Positions 53,501 through 61,857 of a stretch of DNA of 64,000 bases are shown here, in pieces. Positions within the stretch are counted from its first letter, which is position 1. Each line of letters starts with the position of its first letter. The DNA is from Chlorogloeopsis fritschii. Its GTDB lineage: Bacteria > Cyanobacteriota > Cyanobacteriia > Cyanobacteriales > Nostocaceae. The stretch lies in assembly GCF_043099315.1 (NCBI RefSeq), contig NZ_CP170746.1; one strand, 5' to 3'. The notes beneath the pieces are model-generated. The model worked only from the letters and a program-made list of their open reading frames with translations. It had not been told where the DNA came from and searched no databases. The position numbers were made by a program, and so were the translations under genes.

Positions 53501-55250
53501 CATCCAAAACAGAATCTGGTGGAAGATGAGCAGTACCAGTGGGAATTGTCACCGTAAAGGTAGATCCTTCACCTTCAATGCTTTCAACCTGCACGCTACC
53601 ACCGTGTAAGCGGACTAGTTCTTGTACTAAAGCCAGCCCAATTCCTGAACCCTCGTATGTTCTGGCTCTTGCCCCTTGAACGCGATGAAAGCGCTCAAAT
53701 AGATGCGGCAATTCGGCAGCAGGAATTCCCGTACCCGTATCTCGCACAACTAGTTCAACATTGTTTTCTGAGTTACACAAGCTCACCGTAATTTCACCCT
53801 CAAAGGTGAACTTGAAGGCGTTCGAGAGCAAATTGAGTACAATTTTCTCCCACATATCGCAATCGACATAAACAGGTTCACGGAGCGGTTCACACTCCAT
53901 AGTTAGACGCAAACCTGCCCGCTCGATCGCAGAACGAAACACGCTCGATAGCTCCGCAGTCAATGTAGCTAAATCAGTAGGTTGATAAATCGCCTGAATG
54001 CGCCCTGCTTCGATCCGCGAAAAGTCTAACAGGGTGTTTACGAGCTTGAGCAAACGGAGACTATTGCGATGCACAAGCTCTAGCTGTTGTCGGTTTTGGT
54101 TCGATAATCCTTCATTCGCAGCTAAAATATCCTCCAAGGGGCCTAGCATTAAGGTGAGCGGGGTACGAAATTCGTGAGAAACGTTGCTGAAGAAGACAGT
54201 TTTCGCCCGGTCAATTTCTGCCAGTGCTTCCGCCCGTTTACGTTCTTCCTCGTAGGCTTGAGCGTTGGCAATGCTAGCCGCGATCTGAGCCGAAACCAAA
54301 TCGATGAATCTTTGATAATTGTCGTCAAAAAGCCTGAACGGGTTTAGCCCGACAATTAATATTCCCATCCGTCCCGTCTGTCCTGATGGTGCGATTGGTA
54401 CGGCTACTGCCTGATGGGGTGGCTGCTTCCAAGCACCCGTCGGTAGGTTGCCAAAAGACGATCCTAAATCAGAAATCAAGCATGGTTGATGGGTTTTGAG
54501 TACTTCTGCAAAGGGCCAAACTGCATCGGTGTCGAGAGCGGCAGTTTCAGGGACTGCTGAGTGTTCCCGTCCGATCCCGCAAGTTGCAGCTAGCTCGACA
54601 CGCTGCTGCTCTGGATTTGCCAGATAAATCATCGCGAAGGGGAGATCGTAGGGGTTAGTTTCCAGACAACTCGCACTTAGTATACAAGCTTGCTCAAATG
54701 TGCGCGCATCTGCTGTCCTAGCAGCCAATTCCCGCAGCATTGCCAACTGGCGATCGCCGATGATCTGTTGTGTGTCATCTGTATTAGCGCAAATTATACC
54801 GCCTGTGCCACCTTGATCGTTGGGAACCGGGCTATAGGAGAACGTGTAATAAGTTTCCTCCGGATAGCCGTTGCGCTCCATGATCAGTAGCAGCGATTCG
54901 TCGTAAGTGCCTTCATTGGTGAGCATAGCCGATTCGGCGCGAGGCCCGACCTGATCCCAAATTTCACGCCACACGTAGGAAGCAGGTTGCCCAAGCACTT
55001 GTGGATGTTTGCCGCCAAGAATCGCTTTGTAGGCGTCGTTGTAAAGGTTAATCAATTCCTCGCCCCACCAGACAAACATAGCTTGGCGAGAAGTTAACAT
55101 AATGCGTACAGCAGTTTTGAGACTTTGCGGCCAGTTCTCGACACAACCAAGGGGCGTTTGCGACCAATCGTGCGATCGCATTAACGCTCCCATCTCTCCG
55201 CCACCTACAAATAAATCTTCAGGTACAGTTGCCTTCACATCAGGGTTCAC
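50526..55250 (-). CDS. Double hybrid histidine kinase (PAS-GAF-HK-REC-PAS3-HK-REC)
   Basis: 1574 residues, no membrane helix, so cytoplasmic. Domains in order: PAS-like (about 20-160), GAF (175-335), HisKA with His359 in SHEFRTPLTLML, HATPase (465-585), a repeat-derived linker (about 617-662), REC1 (667-785, Asp715), three PAS (about 813-925, 930-1055, 1056-1185), a second HisKA with His1204 in SHELRSPLNPIL, HATPase (1300-1425, GLGLGLAI), and REC2 (1438-1560, Asp1490). All phosphoacceptors are present. It has no HPt or output domain and may feed a separate one. Preceded by an XRE regulator 13 bases upstream. Confidence 0.93.
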   Translation of the reverse strand: MNPDVKATVPEDLFVGGGEMGALMRSHDWSQTPLGCVENWPQSLKTAVRIMLTSRQAMFVWWGEELINLYNDAYKAILGGKHPQVLGQPASYVWREIWDQVGPRAESAMLTNEGTYDESLLLIMERNGYPEETYYTFSYSPVPNDQGGTGGIICANTDDTQQIIGDRQLAMLRELAARTADARTFEQACILSASCLETNPYDLPFAMIYLANPEQQRVELAATCGIGREHSAVPETAALDTDAVWPFAEVLKTHQPCLISDLGSSFGNLPTGAWKQPPHQAVAVPIAPSGQTGRMGILIVGLNPFRLFDDNYQRFIDLVSAQIAASIANAQAYEEERKRAEALAEIDRAKTVFFSNVSHEFRTPLTLMLGPLEDILAANEGLSNQNRQQLELVHRNSLRLLKLVNTLLDFSRIEAGRIQAIYQPTDLATLTAELSSVFRSAIERAGLRLTMECEPLREPVYVDCDMWEKIVLNLLSNAFKFTFEGEITVSLCNSENNVELVVRDTGTGIPAAELPHLFERFHRVQGARARTYEGSGIGLALVQELVRLHGGSVQVESIEGEGSTFTVTIPTGTAHLPPDSVLDESKAANRVQTNSTQVSTALGFAPYVEEALRWLPEEEGEQGRGGDKGRKEDKETRRQGDKGQERESQLNSVSPAPRVFVSSSSARILLADDNADMRDYVKRLLSSRYQVEAVGDGMAALQAISDHLPDLVLSDVMMPRLDGFGLLQALRSDARTRELPIILLSARAGEEAQIEGLEAGADDYLIKPFSAKELLARVRTHLEMARLRQEAAQREQVLRTEAETARDQVHNILESITDAFVAFDRQWRYTYVNQAAVQLLGRSPQELIGKQVWQEVFPTEVGKVAYRELHRAVAEQIPVWWEEFGEPIGRWLEVNAYPSADGVAVYFRDITERKQIEEALRESEAQFRQLADAMPQIVWIARANGEPEYVSQRWIEYTRLTLEQTRKRDFIKQVVHPDDFEPTYEVWNSCLTTGALYQTEFRLKRVSDNAYRWFLCRAVPIRDRQGQVVQWYGTLTDIDDRKQAEADLKASEERYRYLAELIPQLVWTANPEGVLLDVNQRWLNFTGLTLAQAQTEGWQAIVHPDDIPTLSQNWAAAQQAGTNYQAEGRIRRVDGVYRWHLHQAVPLKNEQGKIIKWFGTATDIEEQKQLEQQRDRILQREQAAREEAEAANRIKDEFLAVLSHELRSPLNPILGWAKLLQAGKLDEVATRRALETIVRNAKLQTQLIEDLLDVSRILRGKMVLNISPVNLATTIDAALETVRLAAQAKGIHIYKNLGTDVVIVSGDSARLQQVVWNLLSNAIKFTPSGGKVEICLECIDSSAQITIKDTGKGISSEFLPYVFEYFRQEDGKTTRKFGGLGLGLAIVRHLTELHGGTVDVESRGEGMGATFKVRLPLMKVVEEKNQDNLPSIRTFDFSQLQILIVDDEADMRDLVLTILEQYGARVSVAASATEALTLLDRFQPDILISDIGMPDIDGYMLMQEIRKRSPKQGGLMGAIALTAYAAEYDQKQALQAGFQQHLAKPVEPEELAQAIVAVMESIGGQKERGNYLKK
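53258..53400. repeat. Intergenic-type repeat in frame inside the hybrid kinase
   Basis: Plus strand: GAGGACACGAAGACGCGGGG to CCTTGTCTCC repeated three times and CCCCTTGTCTCC. The two halves can pair (GAGGACA/TTGTCCTC). On the coding strand it gives a Lys/Glu/Arg/Gly tract (about residues 617-662) between the first HATPase and REC1. Like sequences lie in spacers at 16284, 30035-30175 and 55628-55740 and in recO at about 61017-61195. Confidence 0.75.
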
Positions 55251-55263
55251 AGTCTTTAACTCC

Positions 55264-55497
55264 TCATCCCTGAAAATATTTTTCTAGTAAATCTTTGCCG
55301 TGATCGCCCATTTGATGTAGTAGCACTTTAGTTTGTTTGAAAGCCAGTGGTAAAGGTCTTGCTCGCTCGTTTTCCCATCGGTTAACGCTGTGAAACGAAA
55401 CTCCTAACTTCGATGCAAATTTTATTTGCGAGAGTTCAATACGCGCTCTTGTTTGTTGAACCAACTCTGCAAACTTTGGCTGTTCTATTGCAGGCAT
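55264..55497 (-). CDS. XRE-family helix-turn-helix regulator
   Basis: 77 residues. The HTH (about 18-62) reads RARIELSQIKFASKLGVSFHSVNRWENER, with the classic Gln/Ser-x-x-Trp-Glu signature of the XRE (Cro/CI) family. It has no sensor domain. It lies 13 bases upstream of the giant hybrid kinase on the same strand, so the two are probably co-transcribed. A similar XRE plus hybrid kinase pair is seen in some cyanobacteria; whether they interact is unknown. Confidence 0.85.
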   Translation of the reverse strand: MPAIEQPKFAELVQQTRARIELSQIKFASKLGVSFHSVNRWENERARPLPLAFKQTKVLLHQMGDHGKDLLEKYFQG

Positions 55498-56028
55498 GGT
55501 GCCGATACCTTTTAATTTCTACTGGCGGTTGGACTATACTGCGTAAGACCCTCTTAATCTCTTGAATATATCATTTGGTATATTCCTTACGACCTCTACC
55601 CCAAGATGCAAAAGTAGGGGCTAGGAAGAGGACATGGGTAGGTGGGGACACGGAGTTGAGGGAGTTGGGGAAGTGATAAAAGTAAATTCTTCCCCATCTT
55701 TCCTATCTCCCTCATCTGTTCCTCTCCCCCTCTCCTCTTTTATACCCAGCACCCTTTGAAGCAAGAGCTACTTCAGAAGCGATCACTGTCGCTGGAGGTA
55801 AAGCTTGTGCTCCTGAGCTTTGGTGTCATGCCAAGGAAACTGTCTACGGTGGAGCTTTGCTCAAGCTAATAATTGGCGGCGAAATCATTTGAGCTTGGCT
55901 TCATCGAGATACACGAAAGATGAACCGGTAATAGTAGGCGATCGCACTATAGCTTCAAATCTTATTTAGCTGCTGAACAATGTTTGGTAAATAAGCCTGC
56001 CTGAGATCTTGCACCATTCTCAATAACC
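55498..56028. other. Spacer with low-complexity repeats
   Basis: No gene is supported. About 55628-55740 holds G-rich then C/T-rich tracts (GGGGACACGGAGTT, CTCCCTCATC), part of the low-complexity family. An open stretch from about 55757 to 55890 reads AVAGGKACAPELWCHAKE-like residues without a start codon or recognised family. HIP1-type GCGATCGC lies near 55940. Confidence 0.5.
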
Positions 56029-56140
56029 GTAAGGTGGAGAGAAGTCCTGCAGGCGGGTTTCCCACGCCCAGGGAACTTCGGAGCACTGTCTAGAACATAA
56101 AAATAAGGGTTTGAGGAAAGTTAGGCAGTGCCCACCCTAC
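56029..56140. repeat. GTAAGGTGG/CCACCCTAC element with nested 48-bp insert
   Basis: Same architecture as 14227-14337: GTAAGGTGG, a nested segment GGAGAGAAGTC to GAACTTCGGAG at 56036-56083, then GCACTG and a right end CCACCCTAC followed by AAAAATTGC. The core differs slightly (CCCACGCCCA versus CCCGCCGTA). Confidence 0.8.
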
Positions 56141-56265
56141 AAAAATTGCAATAAAGCTTGTCTTCCTACTTACTAATCACCATCTTTATAAGAGTTTCCG
56201 TAATTTTACTCTCTCGGCAAAAAAATAGCAGTTTGTATGCTGGTGATAACAATCAAGAATATATT

Positions 56266-57507
56266 ATGTTATTACTAAAGACTTTGGACGAGTTTAAACA
56301 GTTTTGTCAGCAAAATTTATTGCATGAATTACAAGTATTTGAAGCACGAAGACAGCAAGTCCGAGTATCAGTTTTTGTATCGATTTCTGTATTTTTGATT
56401 TTAGTATATTTTTTAATCCAATTTTACAAATATAATTTAAATGACATCTTGTCGGGTTTATTTTTATTTAATTCATTACCAGAAAAAATTGTTATTCTAT
56501 TATTATTTACCTGGATGTATATTGTTGCATTTTTCATGATTTTGTTAGCTTTTACACTATTCTATAATGCAGCATTTGAAACTTTTGTTAGTAGTTTTGA
56601 TACCAAAATAATAGAAAAAATATTTGATTTTATTAATACAAATCGCAGTTTTAATATCTCAATCACACCATCTGAAGAAGATAAAGAGTATACTCTCTCT
56701 ACTTTATGTAATAGTCAAATTTTTAATGTATTATTTAAGCCTAGTTATATTAAGCACGACAATTTAATTTCTGGTCAGATCAATGATATTGATATTATGT
56801 TCGTAACAATAGATGCAAGCATCGGTGTTAACCACTATTGGACTTATATATTTGATATAAATTATTTGATTAAAGAAGCAAAATCAAAAGTATCAGAAAC
56901 TTTTACAGAAGCTCAATTTATAGTTTTAATTCCTATGCTTTTTATGCTGCTATGTTTTAGATTAATTAAAGGTATCCCGTTTGTATTTAATCGAGTTATC
57001 CGAGGTCAAAATATAGATTATCAGCGTTTTCAAGTTGAAATATTAAGAAATGAAGCCTACAATACTCATGTTTTTAAAGGCTTATTTTTCACTGCAAAGT
57101 TTAATAAGTTTGCTAAAGCAGTAACAATTATCAAACCTAAGTTTTTCAAAGCTAATATTCATTCATTTCTTGACGAAAAAAAACAACTAGTGAAACTAGA
57201 AGATCCAGAGTTTACAAAATATTTTACAGTTTACAGTGAAGACCAAGTAGAAGCACGATATGTATTATCTACAAACTTAATGGCAAAGCTGGTTGAGTTT
57301 CGCAAAAAAGCGCGTAGAAATATTTATGTTTCGTTTGTTGATGACATCATCTACATTGCTATAGAATACCCAGAAGGCATTTTTGAGCCGAATTTATTCC
57401 GAAGTATGCTAAGTTTTGCGCCCTTGCGCGAGTATTTTGAGACTATCCAGTTGATGTTTAAGATTGTAGAAGATTTAAATTTAAACAGGCGCATTTGGAA
57501 AAGTTAA
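56266..57507 (+). CDS. DUF3137 membrane protein
   Basis: About 413 residues. Two membrane helices lie near the N-terminus (about 33-52 and 75-100), followed by a soluble DUF3137-type domain with FKGLFFTAKFNKF, KLEDPEFTKYFTVYSEDQVE and FVDDIIYIAIEYPEG. A further hydrophobic stretch (about 225-245) is present. ATG 56266 is chosen; an upstream in-frame ATG at 56158 adds residues without family support. The gene is markedly AT-rich compared with its neighbours. Function of DUF3137 is unknown. Confidence 0.78.
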   Translation: MLLLKTLDEFKQFCQQNLLHELQVFEARRQQVRVSVFVSISVFLILVYFLIQFYKYNLNDILSGLFLFNSLPEKIVILLLFTWMYIVAFFMILLAFTLFYNAAFETFVSSFDTKIIEKIFDFINTNRSFNISITPSEEDKEYTLSTLCNSQIFNVLFKPSYIKHDNLISGQINDIDIMFVTIDASIGVNHYWTYIFDINYLIKEAKSKVSETFTEAQFIVLIPMLFMLLCFRLIKGIPFVFNRVIRGQNIDYQRFQVEILRNEAYNTHVFKGLFFTAKFNKFAKAVTIIKPKFFKANIHSFLDEKKQLVKLEDPEFTKYFTVYSEDQVEARYVLSTNLMAKLVEFRKKARRNIYVSFVDDIIYIAIEYPEGIFEPNLFRSMLSFAPLREYFETIQLMFKIVEDLNLNRRIWKS

Positions 57508-57618
57508 GCACCGGGCGATTTATAATCGCTAGGGCGATAGTACTGTGACGTGATCGCTTGTCTCAAATTTTTTAAAGAGACTGCCATACTATAAATGACA
57601 CTACTGATGTCGTCTTAT

Positions 57619-58767
57619 TTACGCACCCCAAGTAAACTGCACGCTTCGCTGCCGAATCACCTCTTTATAAAGCATTTCTAATTCAGCCACATTATTACTG
57701 AGGGTATAACGTTCTAATACTCGTTTTCTTGCTTTTTGTCCTAGCAGGGTTGTTAACTCAGGATGATCTTGGAATAGCGGCAGGAGGGTTCTAAGTTGAG
57801 GCCGCACCGTTTTAGGATTAAGAATTACACCTGCTCCCTTTTCTAATACTTCTCCATCTGCACCCACATCTGTAGCTATACAGGCTATTCCACAAGCCAT
57901 TGCTTCTAAAAGGGAGAGGGATAAACCTTCTACCAATGAAGGTAAAATAAACACATCTGCGCCCCTCAAAATATCGATGCGTCGGTTTTCATTGGCGACA
58001 AATCCCAACCAAATAATTCCGTATTCAGGGCCATAAAACGGTTCTAAAGAAGATTTTAAAGGCCCGTCGCCAACTACGAGTAACTTGCTTTCTGGAGCCA
58101 TTTCCGCTTGTTTCCAAGCACGGAGGAGGGCTTCAACGTTCTTTTCTGGAGCTAATCGCCCTTGGTAGACAAATAAGCGATCGGCGTCAAAGTCGGCTTT
58201 AATGTCAGATGAACCAGGGGAATATTTAATGACATCTACCCCGTTGGGTATAACGGCAATATTCTCTGGGGGGACACCCATACGCGCCAATAATTCGCGT
58301 TGAATTTGGGAAAATACAATCACGCGATCGTAATTACCCAAAAAAGGCGCATAAAGCTGATAAGCCAAAAGTTGAGTTCCCGATACCAGTTTTGCTCCTT
58401 TACCTGCAAAAGGTGTGTGGAAAGTAGCAATTAAGGGTATGTTAAGTTCTTCACAAATTTCCGGTAAAACAAAGTCTAAAGGAGATAGGGTGAGGGAAGC
58501 GTGGACTATGTCTGGTTTGATGCTTCGTAGAGACTGAGTTAAAACTTTAGTCGCTTTGAAAGTCGGAATGGTGTAAACCTGGGACTTGTAAATGAAAGGT
58601 AGGGGAACTTCTTGAAAATTTGGCCAGTTGTCTGGTTCAGATTCTTCTTGGGCAAAATGCAGAAAGCTAACTTGGTGTCCCAGTTCTAGTAAGGCATTTG
58701 TAATTTCTCGACTGTAAGTTACATTACCGCAAAAGGGTGATTTTTTTCCAATCCAAGCTATATGCAT
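57619..58767 (-). CDS. GT4 family glycosyltransferase
   Basis: 382 residues, GT-B fold, family GT4. The N-domain has the acceptor-side GKKSPFCGNVTYSREI; the C-domain has FVYQGRLAPEKNVEALLRAW, VVGDGPLKSSL, and the donor-site motif PSLVEGLSLSLLEAMACG, whose first Glu is the conserved EX7E residue. It transfers an NDP-sugar to an unknown acceptor, perhaps a lipid or exopolysaccharide. It stands alone. Confidence 0.88.
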   Translation of the reverse strand: MHIAWIGKKSPFCGNVTYSREITNALLELGHQVSFLHFAQEESEPDNWPNFQEVPLPFIYKSQVYTIPTFKATKVLTQSLRSIKPDIVHASLTLSPLDFVLPEICEELNIPLIATFHTPFAGKGAKLVSGTQLLAYQLYAPFLGNYDRVIVFSQIQRELLARMGVPPENIAVIPNGVDVIKYSPGSSDIKADFDADRLFVYQGRLAPEKNVEALLRAWKQAEMAPESKLLVVGDGPLKSSLEPFYGPEYGIIWLGFVANENRRIDILRGADVFILPSLVEGLSLSLLEAMACGIACIATDVGADGEVLEKGAGVILNPKTVRPQLRTLLPLFQDHPELTTLLGQKARKRVLERYTLSNNVAELEMLYKEVIRQRSVQFTWGA

Positions 58768-59142
58768 TCTTTGATTAACTATTTACAAAAGCGGGTTTAA
58801 TGTATCAGTTTTTGTTTTTCTGTACTGTTTTGCTTTTTGTACTTTGTGGCTTATTGCTAATCATAAAATACAGCCAGTACCCACTTCAAACAAATTTCTT
58901 TATGTTGTGTTCTCCAGAGCTATTCTCGGTTTATTTGTTTTATTTATAAGTTGTTAATGAACTATGTCATTCTCAAAAAACAATGATTGAGCCAGAAATA
59001 ATTTCTAGCTAAACGTAAGATTTATCCCTAACATAAATGATATGGGATTTTTTTATTTTTTTTAAGTTTACCATGAAAGCAAATGCTTTTGATAATAATT
59101 GATTGTGCAAAGGGAATGCATAAAATCCCTTTGAACAGTTAT
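58768..59142. other. AT-rich spacer
   Basis: No gene, strong hairpin or recognised repeat is visible. Long T/A runs (about 59043-59070) may belong to the promoter of the glycosyltransferase or to termination of the MFS gene; I cannot tell. Confidence 0.5.
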
Positions 59143-60774
59143 TTAGTCTTGTGATGTACACAAGGATAATAAACCACCTAAAAAGACGAACGCTGCCAAT
59201 CCCAAAAAGACTGCTTGCAATCCAATAAAGGTTTCTGCTACACCTGCTAATGCCAATGGTAAGGTGAGAGCAATATTAATCACATTATTTTGCAAACCAA
59301 ATACTTTACCACGCATTTGTGGAGGTGTTTCTGTTTGGATCGCAGTTTGCATGGGTATACCAACTAATGCACCAAAGATACCCACCAGCATCACTAACAC
59401 CAGGATAATAAATAGTTGTTGGGTGAATACTGATAAACCAATCAAAGATGCAACCATGCCCACACTGCCACATAAACTCAATTGAGTATAAGAGAAGCGT
59501 TGTCCAAATTGTCCTAGCATCGTTGCTCCTACAGCGATACCAACTCCACCAGCTGCTAGTAAAAATCCGAACTGCTCGGCTTTTAAATTAGGAATTACTT
59601 CTGCCATGCGAACAGCAAGAACGGTTAGTGCCGCAAACACGGAAAATAAGACAATGAGTTGGATCAGGGCATTACGAAGCCGAGGATTGTCTTTGAGATA
59701 ACGCAAACCATCCTGCACGTCAGCAAATATATGTGGAGATTCTGTTTTGGGTGCGTGAGGCTTTTCGTGAGTTGCCAGCAGCAACAAAATTAGTCCGGCG
59801 ATCGCATAACTGCCACCAACAATAATTTCTTTACCTAATCCCTCACTACCACCAACTAAAAACCAAAGGCGATCGGCAGTTGCTAAGAGTGGTTCGCCGA
59901 TGGCAAACCCTATAATTACCGATGCCATCATCGTTGTGGTGTAAAGAGAGTTAGCTGAAAGTAGATGCTGTTCTTGTACGACTAAAGGAATTGCTGCCTG
60001 TTCTGCTGGTGCAAAAAACTGTGTCAGAGTGGAAACTAAAAAAGTTACTCCCAAAATGATGGCAAAACCTACAGGTAAAACTCCGATTGGTTGCCAATCA
60101 TGGGTGAGCCAGAGTAAGAAGGGGATTGCTAAAACCAGGATACCCCGCCAAATGTTTGTTCCTACCAGTACCATTTTTTTCGACCAACGGTCTACAAATA
60201 CACCAGCTAGGGAACCAAATAAGACGGCGGGAATGGTAAAAGCCATCATCAATGCTGACACCCAAGCACTAATGGTGCGATCGCCGATTTGAAAATGAGT
60301 GTTAATCAGGGCGATCATCAACACCAAATACACTTTATCTGCCAACTGACAGAAAACTTGCCCTCCCCACAGTGCCAAAAAGTTGGGATTTTTCAAAACA
60401 GGCCAAAACCCATTTTCTTTACTATCATCTGCTACTGCTTTGCCATTAGAATCAGTCTTTTGTGGCTCTGATTTTCCAGGTACAGCACCATTTGTTAATG
60501 GCAAAATTTGACCATCGGTTTCATCTTTAGTATCTACTTCAGCATTACCCGATTGGTGATTTGAATTTTTTTCAGATTCGGTTTTAAAATCACTCTTTAG
60601 TGGTTGAGAAAGGTCTTTTGCAGATTTTTCTTCAGCATAAACTGGATCGGGTGTAGTTTTTGGAACTGCACTCAGGTGATTGGGTACTTTAGCCACTGAT
60701 GCCCTATTCTGCTTTTTAATATGACTTGGTGACAGTGGCAGGATTTTGTGATCCAAATCAGAGGGATGCATCAT
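59143..60774 (-). CDS. MFS transporter with long hydrophilic N-terminus
   Basis: About 543 residues. The first 115 are polar and Lys/Ser/Glu-rich, with no membrane segment. Residues 125-540 form 12 helices of the major facilitator DHA3 (MefA-like) type: NPNFLALWGGQVFCQLADKV and LFGSLAGVFVDRWSKKMV. ATG 60774 is used; neighbouring ATGs at 60771 and 60783 are also possible. It overlaps the 3' end of recO by 17 bases and is probably translated with it. Substrate unknown. Confidence 0.85.
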   Translation of the reverse strand: MMHPSDLDHKILPLSPSHIKKQNRASVAKVPNHLSAVPKTTPDPVYAEEKSAKDLSQPLKSDFKTESEKNSNHQSGNAEVDTKDETDGQILPLTNGAVPGKSEPQKTDSNGKAVADDSKENGFWPVLKNPNFLALWGGQVFCQLADKVYLVLMIALINTHFQIGDRTISAWVSALMMAFTIPAVLFGSLAGVFVDRWSKKMVLVGTNIWRGILVLAIPFLLWLTHDWQPIGVLPVGFAIILGVTFLVSTLTQFFAPAEQAAIPLVVQEQHLLSANSLYTTTMMASVIIGFAIGEPLLATADRLWFLVGGSEGLGKEIIVGGSYAIAGLILLLLATHEKPHAPKTESPHIFADVQDGLRYLKDNPRLRNALIQLIVLFSVFAALTVLAVRMAEVIPNLKAEQFGFLLAAGGVGIAVGATMLGQFGQRFSYTQLSLCGSVGMVASLIGLSVFTQQLFIILVLVMLVGIFGALVGIPMQTAIQTETPPQMRGKVFGLQNNVINIALTLPLALAGVAETFIGLQAVFLGLAAFVFLGGLLSLCTSQD

Positions 60775-61771
60775 GGTTGGCATTAAAGTAAGAATCAATC
60801 AAGGTAGCGGAGCGAATAGGGTGACCAAAGTGATACTGGGCATACTGACGCAAAACTTGCTCTACAGATAACCAGCTACGATCTTTGGTCGTATCTTGCA
60901 TTATCTCTGATTGCGACAGCTGTTGGAGTATAGTTAATTCCCTTGCATTCAAACGTTTGGAAAGTGCTGGCATTTCTTGCCTGTGGAATATAGTTTCGTA
61001 ATCGAGGCTTTGAGTAGATGCGGTTTGAGAAGACGCGGAGAATCCATCAAAAACATTCCCCCCCTCCCCTTGTCTCCCCACGCCAGTCGTCTCAACGGGG
61101 GAAACCCTCCGAAGTTCTGATCGGCGGAAGCCGCCGCTCAGACTTCTCTCCGCAACGCGCTGGCTCCTCCCCTTGTCCTCTTTCCTCAAGTCTTCCCAAG
61201 CTGTCAAGCAAACAGTTCCACCAGCACTAATACTAAATCCTACTTGCCAATTAGGGTCTGTAAAATCTGGTATGAGAGGGCGTTGAGTTAAACAACACAT
61301 ATGTACTTCTGGTGTAAACCCTGCCAAAGCTAAAAGTTGAAACAATCCATGAGTTAAAAGAGCCATAACACTGGGTGTTTTTTGGCTGGATAATTCTTCT
61401 AATCGCTTCAAATGTTCGTTAATTAACTCATATAGTTCTTCTTGAGGTTGTTCGCTTAAACCTTGACATAGCACTACCTCTGCTAAATACTGGCTGGCTG
61501 CTAGCCTTCCCAAATCTTTTGCAAGTCCTGAGTAAGATTTTACAGTTTGGGCTTGCGTAATTTTATCTAGCGATCGCCCTTTAGCAATCAGTAAATCATT
61601 AACCACAAACATTGCACTCCTGCCACCTAAGCTGGAATTATGCTTGCGTGCTCCTGGGGCGATCGCTCGAATCAGTCCATATTCTTTTGTCAAAATCGTA
61701 ACTATTTTATCTGACTCGCCAAAAACTTGGGTTCTAAGATTAATTCCAGTTGCTTTATAAGTTTTACTCAT
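60758..61771 (-). CDS. recO: DNA repair protein RecO with in-frame repeat insertion
   Basis: 337 residues; most bacterial RecO proteins have about 240-290. It helps RecF/RecR load RecA on gapped DNA. The N-terminal OB fold is intact (YKATGINLRTQVFGESDKIV, GLIRAIAPGARK). The C-terminal helical part has MCCLTQRPL, then about residues 195-255 are a Gly/Ser/Arg-rich stretch encoded by repeat DNA (61009-61195), after which normal RecO sequence resumes (LNARELTILQQLSQ, HFGHPIRSATLIDSYF). The zinc-type Cys set is only partly visible. The frame is kept throughout. Confidence 0.92.
   Translation of the reverse strand: MSKTYKATGINLRTQVFGESDKIVTILTKEYGLIRAIAPGARKHNSSLGGRSAMFVVNDLLIAKGRSLDKITQAQTVKSYSGLAKDLGRLAASQYLAEVVLCQGLSEQPQEELYELINEHLKRLEELSSQKTPSVMALLTHGLFQLLALAGFTPEVHMCCLTQRPLIPDFTDPNWQVGFSISAGGTVCLTAWEDLRKEDKGRSQRVAERSLSGGFRRSELRRVSPVETTGVGRQGEGGNVFDGFSASSQTASTQSLDYETIFHRQEMPALSKRLNARELTILQQLSQSEIMQDTTKDRSWLSVEQVLRQYAQYHFGHPIRSATLIDSYFNANHDASL
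61107..61151. repeat. 45-bp GGAGAGAAGTC element inside recO
   Basis: On the minus strand it begins GGAGAGAAGTC and ends GAACTTCGGAG with a palindromic core (GGCGG/CCGCC). These are the same ends as the nested segments at 14234-14280 and 56036-56083. Flanking recO DNA on both sides is C/T-rich low-complexity repeat (CCCCTTGTCTCC, CCCCTTGTCCTC). Confidence 0.75.
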
Positions 61772-61857
61772 TAGTTATTAGTCATTGGTCATTAGTCATT
61801 AGTCATTGATCGTTAGTCCTTACAGAGGACAAAGGACAAGTGACAAATCACAAATGA
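61772..61857. repeat. Short tandem repeats between recO and deoC
   Basis: Imperfect copies of GTCATTA and GTCATTG in series, then GGACAAAG and GACAAATCAC. The typical short-tandem type seen at 2471, 16405, 17965 and 20760. No gene. Confidence 0.7.

Noticed and set aside
53258..53557. Pro/Ser/Cys-rich plus-strand frame within the kinase
   Set aside because: Simple product of the C/T-rich repeat on the antisense strand.
55755..55893. Open stretch with KACAPELWCHAKE-like residues
   Set aside because: No start codon or recognised family; may be a gene remnant but cannot be supported.
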